DNA of 64,000 nt. It comes from Ustulina deusta (Eukaryota > Ascomycota > Sordariomycetes > Xylariales > Xylariaceae). This document shows positions 35,272 through 46,595 of the stretch, one piece after another. The notes below the pieces were generated by a model. The model saw only the letters and a list, made by a program, of their open reading frames with translations, did not search any database and had not been told where the DNA came from. Numbering within the stretch: position 1 is the first letter of the stretch; each line of letters opens with the position of its first letter. The translations under genes were made by a program, and so were the position numbers. The stretch spans positions 62,001 to 126,000 of the forward strand of contig JAJNNX010000042.1 in assembly GCA_023159155.1 (NCBI GenBank), written 5' to 3'.

Positions 35272-36781
35272 TCTGCATCAATTGCGGGAAGCTTGATACC
35301 AGCCAGTAGTTAGATATCATAGAGAAGGGAAAGAATGGTTGGATTATGGACTGTACATTACAATACACTTCTCGAACTATTGTACTTGGAGATAGATTTT
35401 CGCCTCCAGGTATAAATAAGCTTGCAGCTGTTTACATGCAATATTTAGACCAATTCTGTGTGTATAATCACAATGAAGAAGTTCGCATCCCCCTAATATG
35501 CCTTTCATACTCTCAGCCTCCTTTGCCAGCTCCATTATCTATATCAACACAGTGCCTGGATCAGTCATACTGGGACGCACCCAGGTTTACTCTAACTCCT
35601 CGCCACGAACCTAGAGCAATTTTTACATCTTTCGCTCTCCGGCTAATTGCGCCTTCGAATGTTGCGGCTATTCTACCGGCGATTCCACGGGCGGGAGTGT
35701 TGACAGGAAACAGTGCACCGGGAGGCCGGAGCTTGAGAGTTCAGGGCAACCTGTCTACTGCGGCTGGGTCGGATAAGTGAAGCATAAACGATATTTTAGC
35801 TTGTCAAATAAGCCAGCCGTAGGTTATTCGGTAACTAAAACTATGTTCATTTACGGATTATCTGGTAAGTACTTAAGTAAGTATGCAGTAGTACCAGTAA
35901 TAGTGTTATGATACGTATATATAATCGCTGCAGACAGGTCAAGCGCCTAACTTAACTACGTTCTACTTTTGGTAGTGTTGCGGGATGTTGCTGCAGTTAT
36001 GTTTCACAACAAATAGCAAGACCTGCCTTTGTCTACCTAGGCGCTTCAATCTCTGTCTCGAATATGGGCTTGATCGCCACCTCATGGATTTCTGAGATAT
36101 GTTGCAAGGGGGGGTCCAAATCTCTAGAAGAGAGGCGATGGATGGGTGTCACACCTGGGACAAAGGAGGTGTTCTGTATATGGCGGGCAATCGTAAGCAT
36201 AGATAGATAGTCTAGGCTCTCTGCGCAACAGCAAGTGTCTAATACACCCCTATACTAGAATGGAGTGGGTTGAGTGTAAGTGGCGAGAAGGGCCCTGTTC
36301 AAGTCTACCTAGGTAGTTATTATACTTGAACATGTCAGAGAACCATCTCTCAATTTTTCAACGCAGTATTACGCACTGCGGTTGTCAACTCTAGGTAAGT
36401 AGTGACAACCTATATAATTTTAAATTTTTAGTCACAAACATTTTTCTATCGCAGATATGTTCCTGAAGACAATCTTTTTACAATTGTTTCCTAATCATCC
36501 ATTTCTCTTAATAAAATGTGTGTGCTTGACCTGGCTTGATTAATGACTTAGACCTTGTGTTTCCTACGGGTGTTGATGTTCACAAAGAGGCAAGACAAAG
36601 GGGCCGCAGTTCCGCAAACGAACAAAAATATCATGCAGGAATGACACATGGCTAGAGTCGTATACGAGTTCCCGCCCTCTAATGACTAGGGAATACCGTA
36701 TAGTATCTATAATTAGCAGCCCAGTGACGACCAACTTCCTCGCCTTCTGGCAAGATTCTGGGGAATATTCACCTACACACA
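35272..36781. other. Intergenic, no supported gene
   Basis: A plus-strand frame of 144 codons from ATG 35346 has no recognisable domain and lies in the 3' region of the P450 gene. Its antisense also reads openly in part (FPVNTPARGIAGRIAATFEG, about 35730-35660), so neither can be preferred. AT-rich sequence dominates 35800-36550. Confidence 0.35.
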
Positions 36782-38218
36782 ATGGCCTCCCACCCAAGAT
36801 ACTTCTACGCGGAGTCGCGGCCACTTCCAAAAAAGCGCGCACCAAGGTCCTTCTTGAAAGATGTCTTCCGAACCATAATATTGCCCGTCGCAATTCTCTC
36901 GCTAGTATTCTATATTATCACTCGTCCCAGCAAGGAAAATAAACCCAGAGCCGCCCTTTCATGGCAGACACCGGCAAAGGCGGAGCCGAGCCCGCCGATA
37001 AACGAGACGGCGGTGATGGCGACCTTCTGGAACGACTACCGCCAGCTCATGACGGCGGTCGAGGACTACGACGAATGGTTCGCGGACGCGGACGCCGCCA
37101 CGCGCGCGATCCAAGCCATGTTTGTCGTGCTTCCGCCCCCGGGATCGCATGAAAAAGCAATATATAAAGAGATGCTGAGACTCATCGAGTGGCGGAACAG
37201 ACAGATGAAGCTCGCCCAGCTGGAGTGGAACGCCTTCCATGATGCCCGCGACCGCCTCGTGTACGACATGGTGGCCCAGAACGCGCCATGGAGCGGCTAC
37301 GTCGACAGAGAACGGGAGGACTCGAAGAAGAAGAGACTCGATACTACGGAGGTATACTCGTGGAAATCTACTGAAGCCGCAGAGGGGGGCAAGTACGGCC
37401 CGCTCGACAGGCAGACCCTGGAGGCGGTGGCGTTCTCGACGCACCAGACAACGGACGAGCTCGTCCGCATACATACGGCGCTTTTCGAAAACTGGGACCC
37501 GGCACACACGCACCTGCGCGAGGCGCGGGGGGCGGAGATGGCCTTCATAGCCACATTGCGCAGGTTGTCGTCGAAGGGGATTACCTGGACGTCGCAGAAC
37601 GCCGTGGCTCTCCCCGTGCTAACCGGGCGCATGGAGAAGCTGCAGGCGATCCACGAGCGCATGGAGACCGCGCTGGGCTGGCTGCGGGAGCGATTCCCGA
37701 GCGACGCGCCTGATAATCTGGAGGAACAGGCCGCGTGGCTGAGAAGCGCGGCGGAGCTGTTGGAGGCGTGGGCACAGGTGTTGGCGGATACACAGGAGGG
37801 TGTGTTGTACATGCTCAGGCGGAGGGATGTGAGGAGTAAGGCGGAGAGATTGCATGCTGAGGCCTCGTGGAAAGAGTGGAAGGAGCGGAACTGCGGTGAC
37901 ACGTCGTGCTACGATGCGCCGAGCATGATGGGGAGTGTCTCGAGATTTTTCGGCCAGGCAAACCCGTTGGCGGAGGTAGCGGAGGACGAGACGATGTGGA
38001 TCAAGAGTCTCGGGGGGGATGGGACGCCTAGGATCCGGAGAAGTGTGTATGACAAAGCTTGTTGTAGGAAAGGGACCATGCTTCATCACCAGCTCAAACA
38101 CGGAGCGCGCCAGACACTTGGAGGCTTCACCACCAGCTCAAAAATGGGACGCGCCAAACACTTGGAGACTTCAGTTGAACATCATCGATGGCCTCAGTTG
38201 GAACGCTACGTACAGTAA
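36782..38218 (+). CDS. Unrecognised single-pass membrane protein, helical
   Basis: Intronless frame of 478 residues from ATG 36782; no family recognised. Residues 15-26 are basic (PLPKKRAPRSFLKD), and about 30-47 form one membrane segment (TIILPVAILSLVFYIIT), suggesting a type II anchor. The rest (about 60-380) is charged and mostly helical with Trp-rich turns (WNDYRQLM, EDYDEWFADAD, MLRLIEWRNRQMKLAQLEW, WLRERFPSDAPDNLEEQAAWLRSA), perhaps coiled coil. The end differs in style: it encodes a 44-base tandem duplication at 38081-38168 read in two frames, so the last 45 residues are probably not conserved. Coding strand composition is GC-rich like neighbouring real genes. Confidence 0.65.
   Translation: MASHPRYFYAESRPLPKKRAPRSFLKDVFRTIILPVAILSLVFYIITRPSKENKPRAALSWQTPAKAEPSPPINETAVMATFWNDYRQLMTAVEDYDEWFADADAATRAIQAMFVVLPPPGSHEKAIYKEMLRLIEWRNRQMKLAQLEWNAFHDARDRLVYDMVAQNAPWSGYVDREREDSKKKRLDTTEVYSWKSTEAAEGGKYGPLDRQTLEAVAFSTHQTTDELVRIHTALFENWDPAHTHLREARGAEMAFIATLRRLSSKGITWTSQNAVALPVLTGRMEKLQAIHERMETALGWLRERFPSDAPDNLEEQAAWLRSAAELLEAWAQVLADTQEGVLYMLRRRDVRSKAERLHAEASWKEWKERNCGDTSCYDAPSMMGSVSRFFGQANPLAEVAEDETMWIKSLGGDGTPRIRRSVYDKACCRKGTMLHHQLKHGARQTLGGFTTSSKMGRAKHLETSVEHHRWPQLERYVQ
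38081..38168 (+). repeat. 44-base tandem duplication in the 3' coding end
   Basis: Two adjacent 44-base units beginning CTTCATCACCAGCTCAAA and CTTCACCACCAGCTCAAA differ at six to eight positions. Because 44 is not a multiple of three, the second unit is translated in another frame and changes the C-terminus of the protein. Confidence 0.85.
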
Positions 38219-38509
38219 TTTAGACGCTTATTTCGATGGACTAAAAGGAGTTGATAGACTTAGCAGAATTGACATATTTGTATTGCTGTTAGCCGTTGTG
38301 CGTGGATAACCAACCCTACGTGCCCGTGGTGTGTGTGAGCCGGGCTAGCCTTTAGCATTATATGCCGGTACGATTCTCGACATACAAGCCTGTGGAAGAC
38401 CGCATAGTCTCCTTCAAATCAACAACACACGCAGTACCTGATCACTCGAAGTGACGATTCTACGTCTTCCCACGTCCACCCTTTTCCCCTTTTCCCCTTT
38501 TCGCTGGTT

Positions 38510-39181
38510 TCATCCTTCGTTGGCCGCATTATCGCTATCCCAGACCTCTAGTTGCAATGAAGCCTCGTGAAGAGACTTGATGCAATGAAATGTGCCGATG
38601 TGGACCAACTCTTCAGTTGCCCACAGTCTAACCATGCCCACCAGGCCCGGGCGATGACCTAGCGCGGCCTCGATATCTTGCACAGCTGCGGCTTCGGGAA
38701 CGAGCGCCGTGTAGCAGGCTGGATAAGGACTCAGGCGATGACCGTGGCAGGTTGTGCTATGATCAACCACGGAGAAACGGTAGTGATGAGCGGAATATGG
38801 GTGCACGTAAACTTGGCGGCTTTGCGGTAAGTGCGATGGGTTTTCGCGAGCCAGATCTCTTGGTTCATGCAGATCGATGTCAAGTCCATTCTCGCGATTA
38901 GAGTTGCCTGTTGGTGAACAGAGGAGTTGTGAGCGACAGGAGGCACAGGGACAATGCTGCTCCTTGCTGGGCGCCAAGGACTCGGCACGAGCATGTGGAT
39001 GAGCCATTGCACCGGATCTGTGATGTCTCTCCTTCCCTAGCTTCTTCCGCCTCGTAGGATCGACCCGCGGTCGAGCTTCAACCTGGACGATGTAGGTTTT
39101 CTCCTTGTCCTTCTTGATCTCTTTTCTGTGGTGGTTCCCTCTAGAGTGGCGAGGTTTGGAGCGCACACAGAAAAAGTCCAT
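38510..39181 (-). CDS. Hypothetical polar protein
   Basis: Single frame of 223 residues from ATG 39181. Basic N-terminus (KPRHSRGNHHRKEIKKDKEK, RRKKLGKERHH), a CPCASC cluster near residue 78, and a more folded-looking C-terminus (AAAVQDIEAALGHRPGLVGMVRLWATEELVHIGTFHC). No known domain and no homologue that I recognise. It could be a nuclear protein or a chance open frame; length and amino-acid composition favour a real gene only slightly. No shadow gene on the other strand explains it. Confidence 0.35.
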   Translation of the reverse strand: MDFFCVRSKPRHSRGNHHRKEIKKDKEKTYIVQVEARPRVDPTRRKKLGKERHHRSGAMAHPHARAESLAPSKEQHCPCASCRSQLLCSPTGNSNRENGLDIDLHEPRDLARENPSHLPQSRQVYVHPYSAHHYRFSVVDHSTTCHGHRLSPYPACYTALVPEAAAVQDIEAALGHRPGLVGMVRLWATEELVHIGTFHCIKSLHEASLQLEVWDSDNAANEG

Positions 39182-40169
39182 AATCGGGAGACATCAGGCC
39201 TAATACTCACCAGAATTGTGGAAGTACTACGGCTGGTATTGACGGCTACATCTCTGCAGTGTATAAGACCAACCTAGAAAGAAGAAACGGCTGGCATGTT
39301 GAAGTGGCATGAAAGACATGTCGTGCTGCTTGCTTCAGTCGCTTTCAAGCAAGTTGAAGCAAACATGGGAAGATCTCTCTATGAAGCCCATCAAACTTGG
39401 CCAAGAAAGCAAAAAGAGACGGAAAAGCACTTGCTTTTCTTTCCGTCTTGACGTGTTGAGCATTTCGCATGTTGTTTCTTGTTTTCGATGAAAGCTCGAC
39501 AGCTATGTCGGAGGATCGACTCTGATGCCTACAGGTCTCAACGGAAATGACAAACAGGGAAATAAAGCGCCGCAAGCTTCTGGATTCTAGCTGCATAACA
39601 TGATGATGAAAAACTTGCCTAGCGGTGTTGACGATAACGGCGTACCCGACAAGCACAACAAGGACTAGAGGGGATGTGTAAGTATGTCTGATAAGAGACG
39701 TGGAGCAGAAACATGTGTCGAACACGTCTAGAACAAGTGTCCTTTTTGGCCATCCATTGCCACTTATCACTCAACTTTGGGCCAGCACTTTAGCGTGATT
39801 TGGAGCCCAACTCCACTAACCAAGAGCCTCCCACTACAGGGGCTCGTCACTGGGTCTTCAGGGGTTAACGGCAACCCGACTGGCCGCAACCCAGGGGATT
39901 GGTCGTTCTTCCAGGTACTTAAGGTTACTGAGGTGGTCGTCGCAAACAGGACAGAGAGCCTACTGGTAGCGTAGTTGGAGGTGCCAATTGAAAAGTTTCC
40001 GATCTTTTTTCCATTATCCTCCATCCACTTCCCTCCAACCCACAGCGGAGCAGACATATCTACGGTTCACATATCACGCTTTCACTTCTCCAGGTGGCTG
40101 GCTCTTTTCCTCCCCGTCTTTCTCTTCGTCTACTCGCGAGTTTGTTGTGGCCTCACCACAGTCGCAAAA
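39182..40169. other. Intergenic and PHO88 promoter
   Basis: Open frames on both strands are below 142 codons and domain-free. Bases 40000-40165 are pyrimidine-rich (CTTTCACTTCTCC, CTTTTCCTCC) as in promoters of strongly expressed fungal genes. Confidence 0.4.
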
Positions 40170-40914
40170 ATGGCCGTCCTCAGTCCCCAAATGTGAGTCG
40201 CGTGGCCTCGCCGGACCTGCAGTGCCTCTGCGTCCATCCATCTCGGTGTCTATCCCGCCTGCTAACGACGCCTTGCGCCGGACAGAGTCAACCTGGTCAT
40301 CATTTTCGGAATGATGCAGGTGTCTAAGAAGATCCCCTTCGACGACCCGACCGTTCTGAACGGCGTCCGAGCCCTCTACATCGGCAGCAACGTCCTCATT
40401 GCCGCCATCTACGGTTACGTCCTGCTCCAGATCAACAAGAAGAAGGGTACGAACCACGCGGCGTCGGCATGGCGAGGAGCGACATGGAACAAGCATGCTA
40501 ACCGTCAGTCTTTTTGCAGACCTGACGACGCTCAAATACGTTGAGCCCGCGCCCATGGGGTCCTCGGAAGAGGGCAAGCTCGTGACTACGACGGTCCAAG
40601 CCTACGATGCGCAGCAAGTCAAGGCTTCCTTCCGATCGCAGTTCATGGGTATCGCCATGATGGGCTTTATGCATATCTACATGAAATACACGAACCCTCT
40701 CCTGATCCAGTCCATCATTCCCTTCAAGAGCGCGATCGAGGCCAACCTCGTCCAGATCCACCTATTCGGCAAGCCCGCCAGCGGCGACCTTAAGCGTCCC
40801 TTCAAGCAGCCTGCCGGCTTTATGAGCGGCCTACAGAGTGGCGCTACGCAGAGTGATAAGAAGGCTGTTGAGGCTGCCGAGCGTGCCGGTCGTGGTGGTG
40901 TCAAGGACGAGTAG
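40170..40914 (+). CDS. PHO88: PHO88/SND3 endoplasmic reticulum membrane protein
   Basis: Exons 40170-40192, 40286-40446 and 40520-40914 give 192 residues in a closed frame. The first exon encodes only MAVLSPQ plus two bases. The second has VNLVIIFGMMQVSKKIPFDD and VLNGVRALYIGSNVLIAAIY, characteristic of PHO88. The third continues DLTTLKYVEPAPMGSS, FMGIAMMGFMHIYMKYTNPL and GFMSGLQSGA. Two hydrophobic segments (about 8-24 and 43-58), and a third region near 110-130. The yeast protein was first linked to phosphate uptake; as SND3 it is part of the SRP-independent pathway bringing membrane proteins to the ER. All family landmarks are present. Confidence 0.95.
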
Positions 40915-41430
40915 ATTGGATTGCTGTGTGATCAAATTTGGATGACGCCCATATGCACCAAAGACAGGTACCTAACTAGATCGTGTTGCAGGGGCGATAA
41001 TATACTACATGATCTCGATGGCTCCTGATCGCGAGCTCGGATTATCAGATAATAAAATATTTTGGCATATTGGACGCCTAGAGTTGGAATTTCACTTCAC
41101 CTCTCTATTTTGGGTGTAAATGGCATCATTGTGAAAAAGGCTAAATGACAAAACCTAGCAATATCGCATTGTTTCGGCCTGATTGTATTGTCCCCTGATA
41201 AATCTACACTTCGGCATCCTATTCGAGGTAGTTGTAAAGCCGTGCTAGCGGCGCAAAGACGCACTGCTCCTAAAACCTCCGACGTCACCGTCTTTTATCC
41301 AGCTAGCCTGCCTAATCTTTGTCATGCTCTGATTCACATACATTCCCCATTCACCATAGCGAACCCTCCTACATGGTGATAATTGTTCAACTTCGCCACG
41401 ACGAGCACCGAACCTCGAGATCCGGCGACT
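40915..41430. other. Intergenic between PHO88 and RAD14
   Basis: Terminator of PHO88 and promoter of the RAD14 homologue, both on the plus strand. No coding frame or RNA gene was recognised. Confidence 0.45.
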
Positions 41431-42983
41431 ATGGAGCGTCCTTCGACGCCTCCCCGCCCCGCTACCGGCCCCTCTGATGATAAATATACAGGAGCTGCCA
41501 CTTCTCCACTAACACCAGAAGTGACCCGTCGCATCGTGAGTTTCACTCGTTCCAAGACACTACGAAGCAAGACTCGGCCGAGGTGCTCACATAGGACCCG
41601 TCCAGGAAGTAAACAGATTAAAAGCCAAAGCAATACGGGATCAAAAAGACGCCGCCGCCCGCGCCGCCGGCACCCTCCCCACGCAATCTCGCACGCCCTC
41701 AGGCTTCCTCGCGACTGACGAAGTCCACATTCCCAACCCCCGCAAGCGGCCCTACGACTCCATAGCCAGCGCGACGGCGAAGGCCCGCGAGGTCCCGTCC
41801 ACAAGCCGCGATGGCCGCGTGAACGGCGCGTCACCGGCGAAAGACGCCGCACAGCAGCAACAACAACAGAAAGATGGCGCAGCAGAGAAAGAGGGCGCCA
41901 TCCGGCCGGCGCGCAAGTTCACCAAGTTCGTGGACTACGACTTCGGGAAGATGACGGACACGAAGGGCGGCTTCCTCAGCGCCGAGGACGACCCGTGGAA
42001 CAAAGCCATGTCGGGACCCAGCGGCAGCGGCGCGGCAGGGCTGGACGGGAAGAAAGGACCTGATGGCGCCGAGGAGCGGCCGAAGGGCATGACGCTGCAG
42101 GAGTGGGAGAGGCTGCAGCTGCTGACGAAGCTGCGGCGGCAGAAGGCCGGGCCCTTCGAGCCCGGGCTGAGCGCGCTCACAGACGACAGGGAGCGCAGGA
42201 AGTGTCGCGAATGCGGCACCCTCGAGGTCGACTTCGTGTGGGACGAGGTCTTCGCCTGCGCCGTGTGCAACGCCTGCAAGGACAAGTACCCGGAGAAATA
42301 CAGCCTCCTGACCAAGACGGAGTGCCGGGAGGACTATCTCCTGACGGATCGTGCGTATATCCAATATTATTCATGCCCCCTCCCCTCCCCCCCTCTTCCC
42401 TCCCCTATCTCTCCATTATTTTCCTTTCTTCCCCCCTTTCTTCCCCCTCCCCTCACCACAACTCCCCCCCCCCCCGCTCCCCCCTCTCAAGCACGATCGA
42501 GTTCGTTAACGCCCCAGCGCAGCCGAGCTGCGCGACGCGGATCTCCTGCCGCACCTGTCGCGCCCGAACCCGCACAAGTCGCACTGGCACGACATGATGC
42601 TGTTCCTGCGGTGCCAGGTGGAGGCGTACGCCTTCGGGCCGGCCAAGTGGGGGTCCCCCGCGGCGCTGGACGCCGAGTTCGCCCGCCGCGAGGCCGACAA
42701 GAAGAGGCGCAAGGAGGCCAAGTTCAAGGAGAAGCTCCTCGACCTCAAGAAACGCACGCGCACGGACGCGTACCTGCGAGGGCAGGGGAGATTCGACAAC
42801 AACGCCGCCGCCAGCGGTGGTGGTGGGGGAACAGGGAACAAGAAGAAGGCCAGGTTTGGCGACGCCGTGGCCGATGGCGGGAAACATGTCCACGAATGGG
42901 GACGCGTCATCGAGAACGAAGAGGGCGCTACTGTCAAGACTTGCACGACTTGCGGCATGGAGGTTGAGGAGTTGGAGTTTTGA
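41431..42983 (+). CDS. RAD14: RAD14/XPA nucleotide excision repair protein
   Basis: Exons 41431-41535, 41606-42350 and 42523-42983 join in frame to 436 residues. The N-terminal helix [20 protein letters not shown] and [17 protein letters not shown] are typical. The zinc finger follows (CREC ... CNAC within residues about 245-270), then [26 protein letters not shown] and the DNA-binding [22 protein letters not shown] fungal extension ends in a second Cys pair ([13 protein letters not shown]). The protein recognises and verifies helix-distorting lesions with RPA and TFIIH. A Q-run follows the AKDAAQ segment. Intron 2 (42351-42522) has an exceptionally pyrimidine-rich tract. It is convergent with the PNKP gene 400 bases downstream. 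Confidence 0.95.
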
Positions 42984-43383
42984 GATACCCCCCTTATTTG
43001 CGGTAGAATCCTGCCGGGAGAGCGGTTGTCGAGATGGCTGAATTTCGAGTCCCGTTTCTTCTTTTTGGGTGCCGCGCTCATTCCTCATGGCTTCTTCATC
43101 TTTAGAGTGGTGATTGTCTCTATACCCTGGGTCTATTATATATAGGTATATATAGAGGTATAAGTTGCTTAATTAGTCCTTACCCCTTACGATGGTTGCA
43201 AGGTCTACTGGAACGCCACGAAATCGCCTAGTATCCAAAGTCGATACAATAACAACATATTCCGCAACAATCGCTCTTGGAAGCAAAGAATGTGGAACAA
43301 ATAGGGGGGTATCCTCAGTTACCAAATCTCTGCAGAGTACAGGAGAAGGTAGCAACGCCTACCGCATCACTATATAGCATCTA
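42984..43383. terminator. Shared 3' region of two convergent repair genes
   Basis: 400 bases separate the stop codons of RAD14 (plus) and PNKP (minus). A TATATATAGGTATATATAGAGGTATA stretch sits at about 43135-43160. Polyadenylation of both mRNAs must occur here, and transcripts may overlap. Confidence 0.4.
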
Positions 43384-45185
43384 TCACTTCCAATACTGGG
43401 CCCATATCGCGTACTCCTCCTTCGTCCCGCGGAACTTGAACTCGATGGGCAAGATGTGCTGAAAGCCTTCCTTCACCGTCGGTTCGCGCAAACGCGAGAA
43501 GTACCCATTGAATGCGAGGGATGGCAGAGCGGAGCGTCCTTCGGGGTTCAGCTACGGCGAATAGAATACCCGGGTCAGTTCGACGGTTTTAGGGGGGGGG
43601 GGAGATTAGAAAGTTACACTATAGTACTTTGCCGAAAGACAGACAACAGAGAACGATCGGAAAATGGGAAGAAGGGTCTGAGACTAGACATACGGATTTA
43701 TTCAACGCTCGCACGGCATCGTTGTGTTCACAAAGCGCCTTCGGGATCTTGAACCAGACGCAGCGGATGGGCACGTCGCGTTTCCGCGCAAGCTCAACCC
43801 ACTCATTTCTCCCCTCCGGGTCGGGATTCGTGTTATCTACTCACAGTGAAATCAGCTGAGTCCATGAACGGCGGACATGTGCGTCTCGTAGCGGGATACT
43901 AAAGTTATGAAGTGCGATAGATCTATATAGATAGACAGATAGATAAGTAGATACGCACCTATGACGATCGAGCGGCCATCATCCAGGAACTCAGCCGCCG
44001 CCTTGAAGCACTTAGCCCGACTCTTCAGGGTATCCTGGTTCACGCGCTCGTAGCCGAGGGGTTTGAGATGTTTCCAGTAGAAGGTACTCTTGCCGGCGCC
44101 AGGCGGGCCACAGAACAGCACGACGTCTCGCTTATTCGTCTTCTCGAACAACACTTCGCCCTCTCCCTCCTTCTCCTTCCCCTCATGATCGTACGGATAC
44201 ATCGCCAGGTCGAAATCGCGCGCAAAATCTCGAGGCGGCTCGTCTAAGAAGAATTCCTCGGGCGTCTTATAGGCGACGCCGACGTTGTGCGCGAAGTTGC
44301 GATCCGAACAGCTAAAGTCCTTGGCCGTAGCTGCGCGACCGCTCAGGACGCGCGCCGTGCGTCCGCCCGCATCACCCACGAAGACGCTGTTCTGTAAATC
44401 GACCTCATCCTCGGCGATGCCGTAGTCGTTGCAGAGCTCCCTCCACATCCCCGTGCAGGGCTTGCGGTATTCGTCGCGGGCCGTGGCGGCGTAGACGGAT
44501 GTGGGAATGTTGAGCTGTGCTAGGATGGCAGCGCACTTCTCCTTAAAGTTGGCCACCTTGGCTTTCCCTGCATTCTTGGGCCCTTTCGCGTTTGGGTCCG
44601 GATGGAGAGTTAGGCCGGCTTGGTTGCTGATTATGATGACGCGGTACCTGCGCATTCATTCTTGTTAGCTCCTCGGCTCGTCTCACTGCACAGGAAGTAT
44701 CGAGATAATGTTTTTTTTTTCCTTGCAAAGGGACATTCATCTCATATCCAGACAAGAAACAATGCGCCTTACTCTTCCTCCATATACAGCTTCCTCAAAC
44801 GCGTAGGAACCGAAGGATCCCACCACTTCCAATCGGCGGGATCGTTCCCGAACTTCTTCCCAGACGAGGTAACGATGAGCGTAGAGTCGAGGTCGAAAGC
44901 GGCGATCTTTCTCCTGTTCCTTCCATCCTGTCGCTCTCCGGCTTCCGGCTCGAAGCAACCTACGAGCAGCGTAGCGGGGGATGAATCCCGTCCACGCTCC
45001 GTCCATACGGTGCGGTCCTTCGGTTTCTGCGACGTCGGGGTGAAGAAGCTGGCCACGGCGCCCTTGGAGATCGCGCTCTGTGCCTTGCGCTTGACAGGCG
45101 GCGGCGAGATGGGCTTGTCGGTCGCCTTTCGCTTGCTGGCACCACTACTACCACCACCCTTGCTGGATGGTGGCGGATTTGACAT
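43384..45185 (-). CDS. Polynucleotide 3'-phosphatase/5'-kinase (PNKP)
   Basis: Exons on the minus strand: 44773-45185, 43959-44647, 43694-43836 and 43384-43551; 470 residues, all junctions in phase. Residues 1-60 carry basic nuclear-localisation-like clusters (SKRKATDK, PVKRKAQ). The HAD phosphatase follows: AAFDLDSTLI (98-104), IIISNQAGL (about 143-150), GDAGGR. Then the P-loop kinase with GPPGAGKS (318-325), RVNQDTL, DNTNPDPEGRNEW and CVWFKIPKALCEHND; it ends WAQYWK. The enzyme cleans 3'-phosphate and 5'-OH ends for break repair. Orthologue of Schizosaccharomyces pombe Pnk1. Intron 43837-43958 has an ATAG microsatellite; intron 43552-43693 a G run. The frame is open upstream to another ATG at 45311 (see separate entry). 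Confidence 0.95.
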
Positions 45186-45311
45186 ATTGTCGAGAGTCGA
45201 ATGGAAACGCAGGGTCGAGTGGACAGGGGTAGAACTGTGTAGGATTCCTAAAATGGAGAAAATCCAGTGTCTTGGAGAAGGCAGGCGGTGGAAACGACGG
45301 TATACTTGCAT
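45186..45311 (-). other. Possible N-terminal extension of PNKP (mitochondrial-type presequence)
   Basis: The PNKP frame is open for 42 codons above the chosen start, to an ATG at 45311. The encoded peptide starts MQVYRRFHRLPSPRHWIFSI, has several Arg and no acidic residues before an Asp next to the internal Met, and could form an amphipathic helix. Two start sites would give mitochondrial and nuclear isoforms. It could equally be leader sequence open by chance. Confidence 0.35.
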
Positions 45312-46091
45312 GTGAAAAGGGACAGGAACGAACGCGTTCCGAAAGGGACCTATGACGTGGGGGTGCCGTTTTTAATTGAATTGGAAATTCCCGAGCGTAT
45401 CGCGAGATCACGAGACTTGCATTATCTGCAATGGTCGTTTCTTACCGATGTTACCGGAACATAAAGACGTCCAACAGTTTTCTCTTAAAGAGGTCTCCGA
45501 AAATATATGCCTTGCGCTTTTTTTTTTGGTTTCTAGGTTCAGTTTTTGCATCCACAATTACGACGATTAGACGTTTTCGAGACGCGACACTGTGTCGAAT
45601 TGGAAGGGATATCTAGTATAAAATACCTTAGGTAGAGAAGTATAGCAATTCATAAGTATAGAACAAAACAATTTAACACAGGCAGTAGGAATTGAGAAGT
45701 CAAATCGTATTTATCTACTAGTCCAAATTAGCAGCGATAGCGCAGTGTCTGACTCTGTGCCCGCCGATTCGCCAATGCCTGGGGCTAAAGGATATTTCGT
45801 CTTTCCCCGAAAACAATCTAGACTTTTCTCTGCACCATGCTCGTGTTGGAGGGAAGGGTACCTCCCCAAAACCCCCTGGGGGTAAAGTCAGAGCCCAACA
45901 GCATTCATCTTCATGGTCCTAACCGTCTAGAGGCCGTTTAATTTCACTTAAAGCTTGAAGTACTTGGTATCCGTGCTCACTCGTTTTTAGCTGCCTGCTC
46001 TGATGTCGTGATAATACAGCGTCGTTCATCGTACAAATCAATATACGCCGTCGTTTCCTCGTGCAATCCGCGATGCCTCTCAATTCCGAAT
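45186..46091. other. Intergenic between PNKP and KGD4
   Basis: Apart from the possible PNKP extension, no coding frame is convincing. A T run is present at 45519-45528. The right part is the 3' region of KGD4. Confidence 0.4.
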
Positions 46092-46595
46092 TCAACCAAC
46101 GAGAGTGGCTCCACCTGTCTCGATGGCCTCAATCTCGGCGAGGCTCAGGGGAGTTCTTCGGAAGCGCTCGGGGAGCTCGCTGCGGTCAAAGTACTGACCC
46201 TTGGGCGCCTCGATAGGACCGAGCCTGGAGGCTGGCAATGAACCAAGAGACTTGCGCAGGGGTCCGTGTTGCTGAGCTGAGTCGCGGTATGACGAGAAGC
46301 TCGTATGGGTGTTGCCCTGGCTAAAGTTGGCCGGTAGAGAGCCAGTTGGGGAAGCAGGGTGTGGGTGAGGGGTGTGGTCAATATTGGCTATGAAGATAGA
46401 TTAGTACGAAGAAGCAATAAAAAGTGCGAGATTGAGGGGAAGGTGGACAAAAGAGACATGTCGGAAGCTTAGATGAACGGAATACGGTGTATGGAAGTGC
46501 TTACAGGGAATTTCTCGCTTGCCTATGAAGCGAATCAGAGGCGTGCGCTCAGCGGCGTGGGCAGTGGCCTGACGGAGAGCTCGAGTTGTGAACAT
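46092..46595 (-). CDS. KGD4: KGD4 (YMR31-like) subunit of mitochondrial 2-oxoglutarate dehydrogenase
   Basis: Exons on the minus strand 46505-46595 and 46092-46387 give 128 residues. MFTTRALRQATAHAAERT is a mitochondrial presequence, followed by the family signature PLIRFIGKREIP, HPHPASPTGSLP, SFSSYRDSAQQHGPL and KGQYFDRSELPERFRR. In yeast this small protein tethers the E3 lipoamide dehydrogenase to the 2-oxoglutarate dehydrogenase core; it was once classed as a ribosomal protein. It acts in the mitochondrial matrix. The intron is 117 bases with a normal GTAAGC donor and ATAG acceptor. Confidence 0.92.

Noticed and set aside
35346..35780. 144-codon plus-strand frame after the P450 gene
   Set aside because: No domain, AT-biased flanks, and the antisense strand is also partly open; not enough to call a gene.
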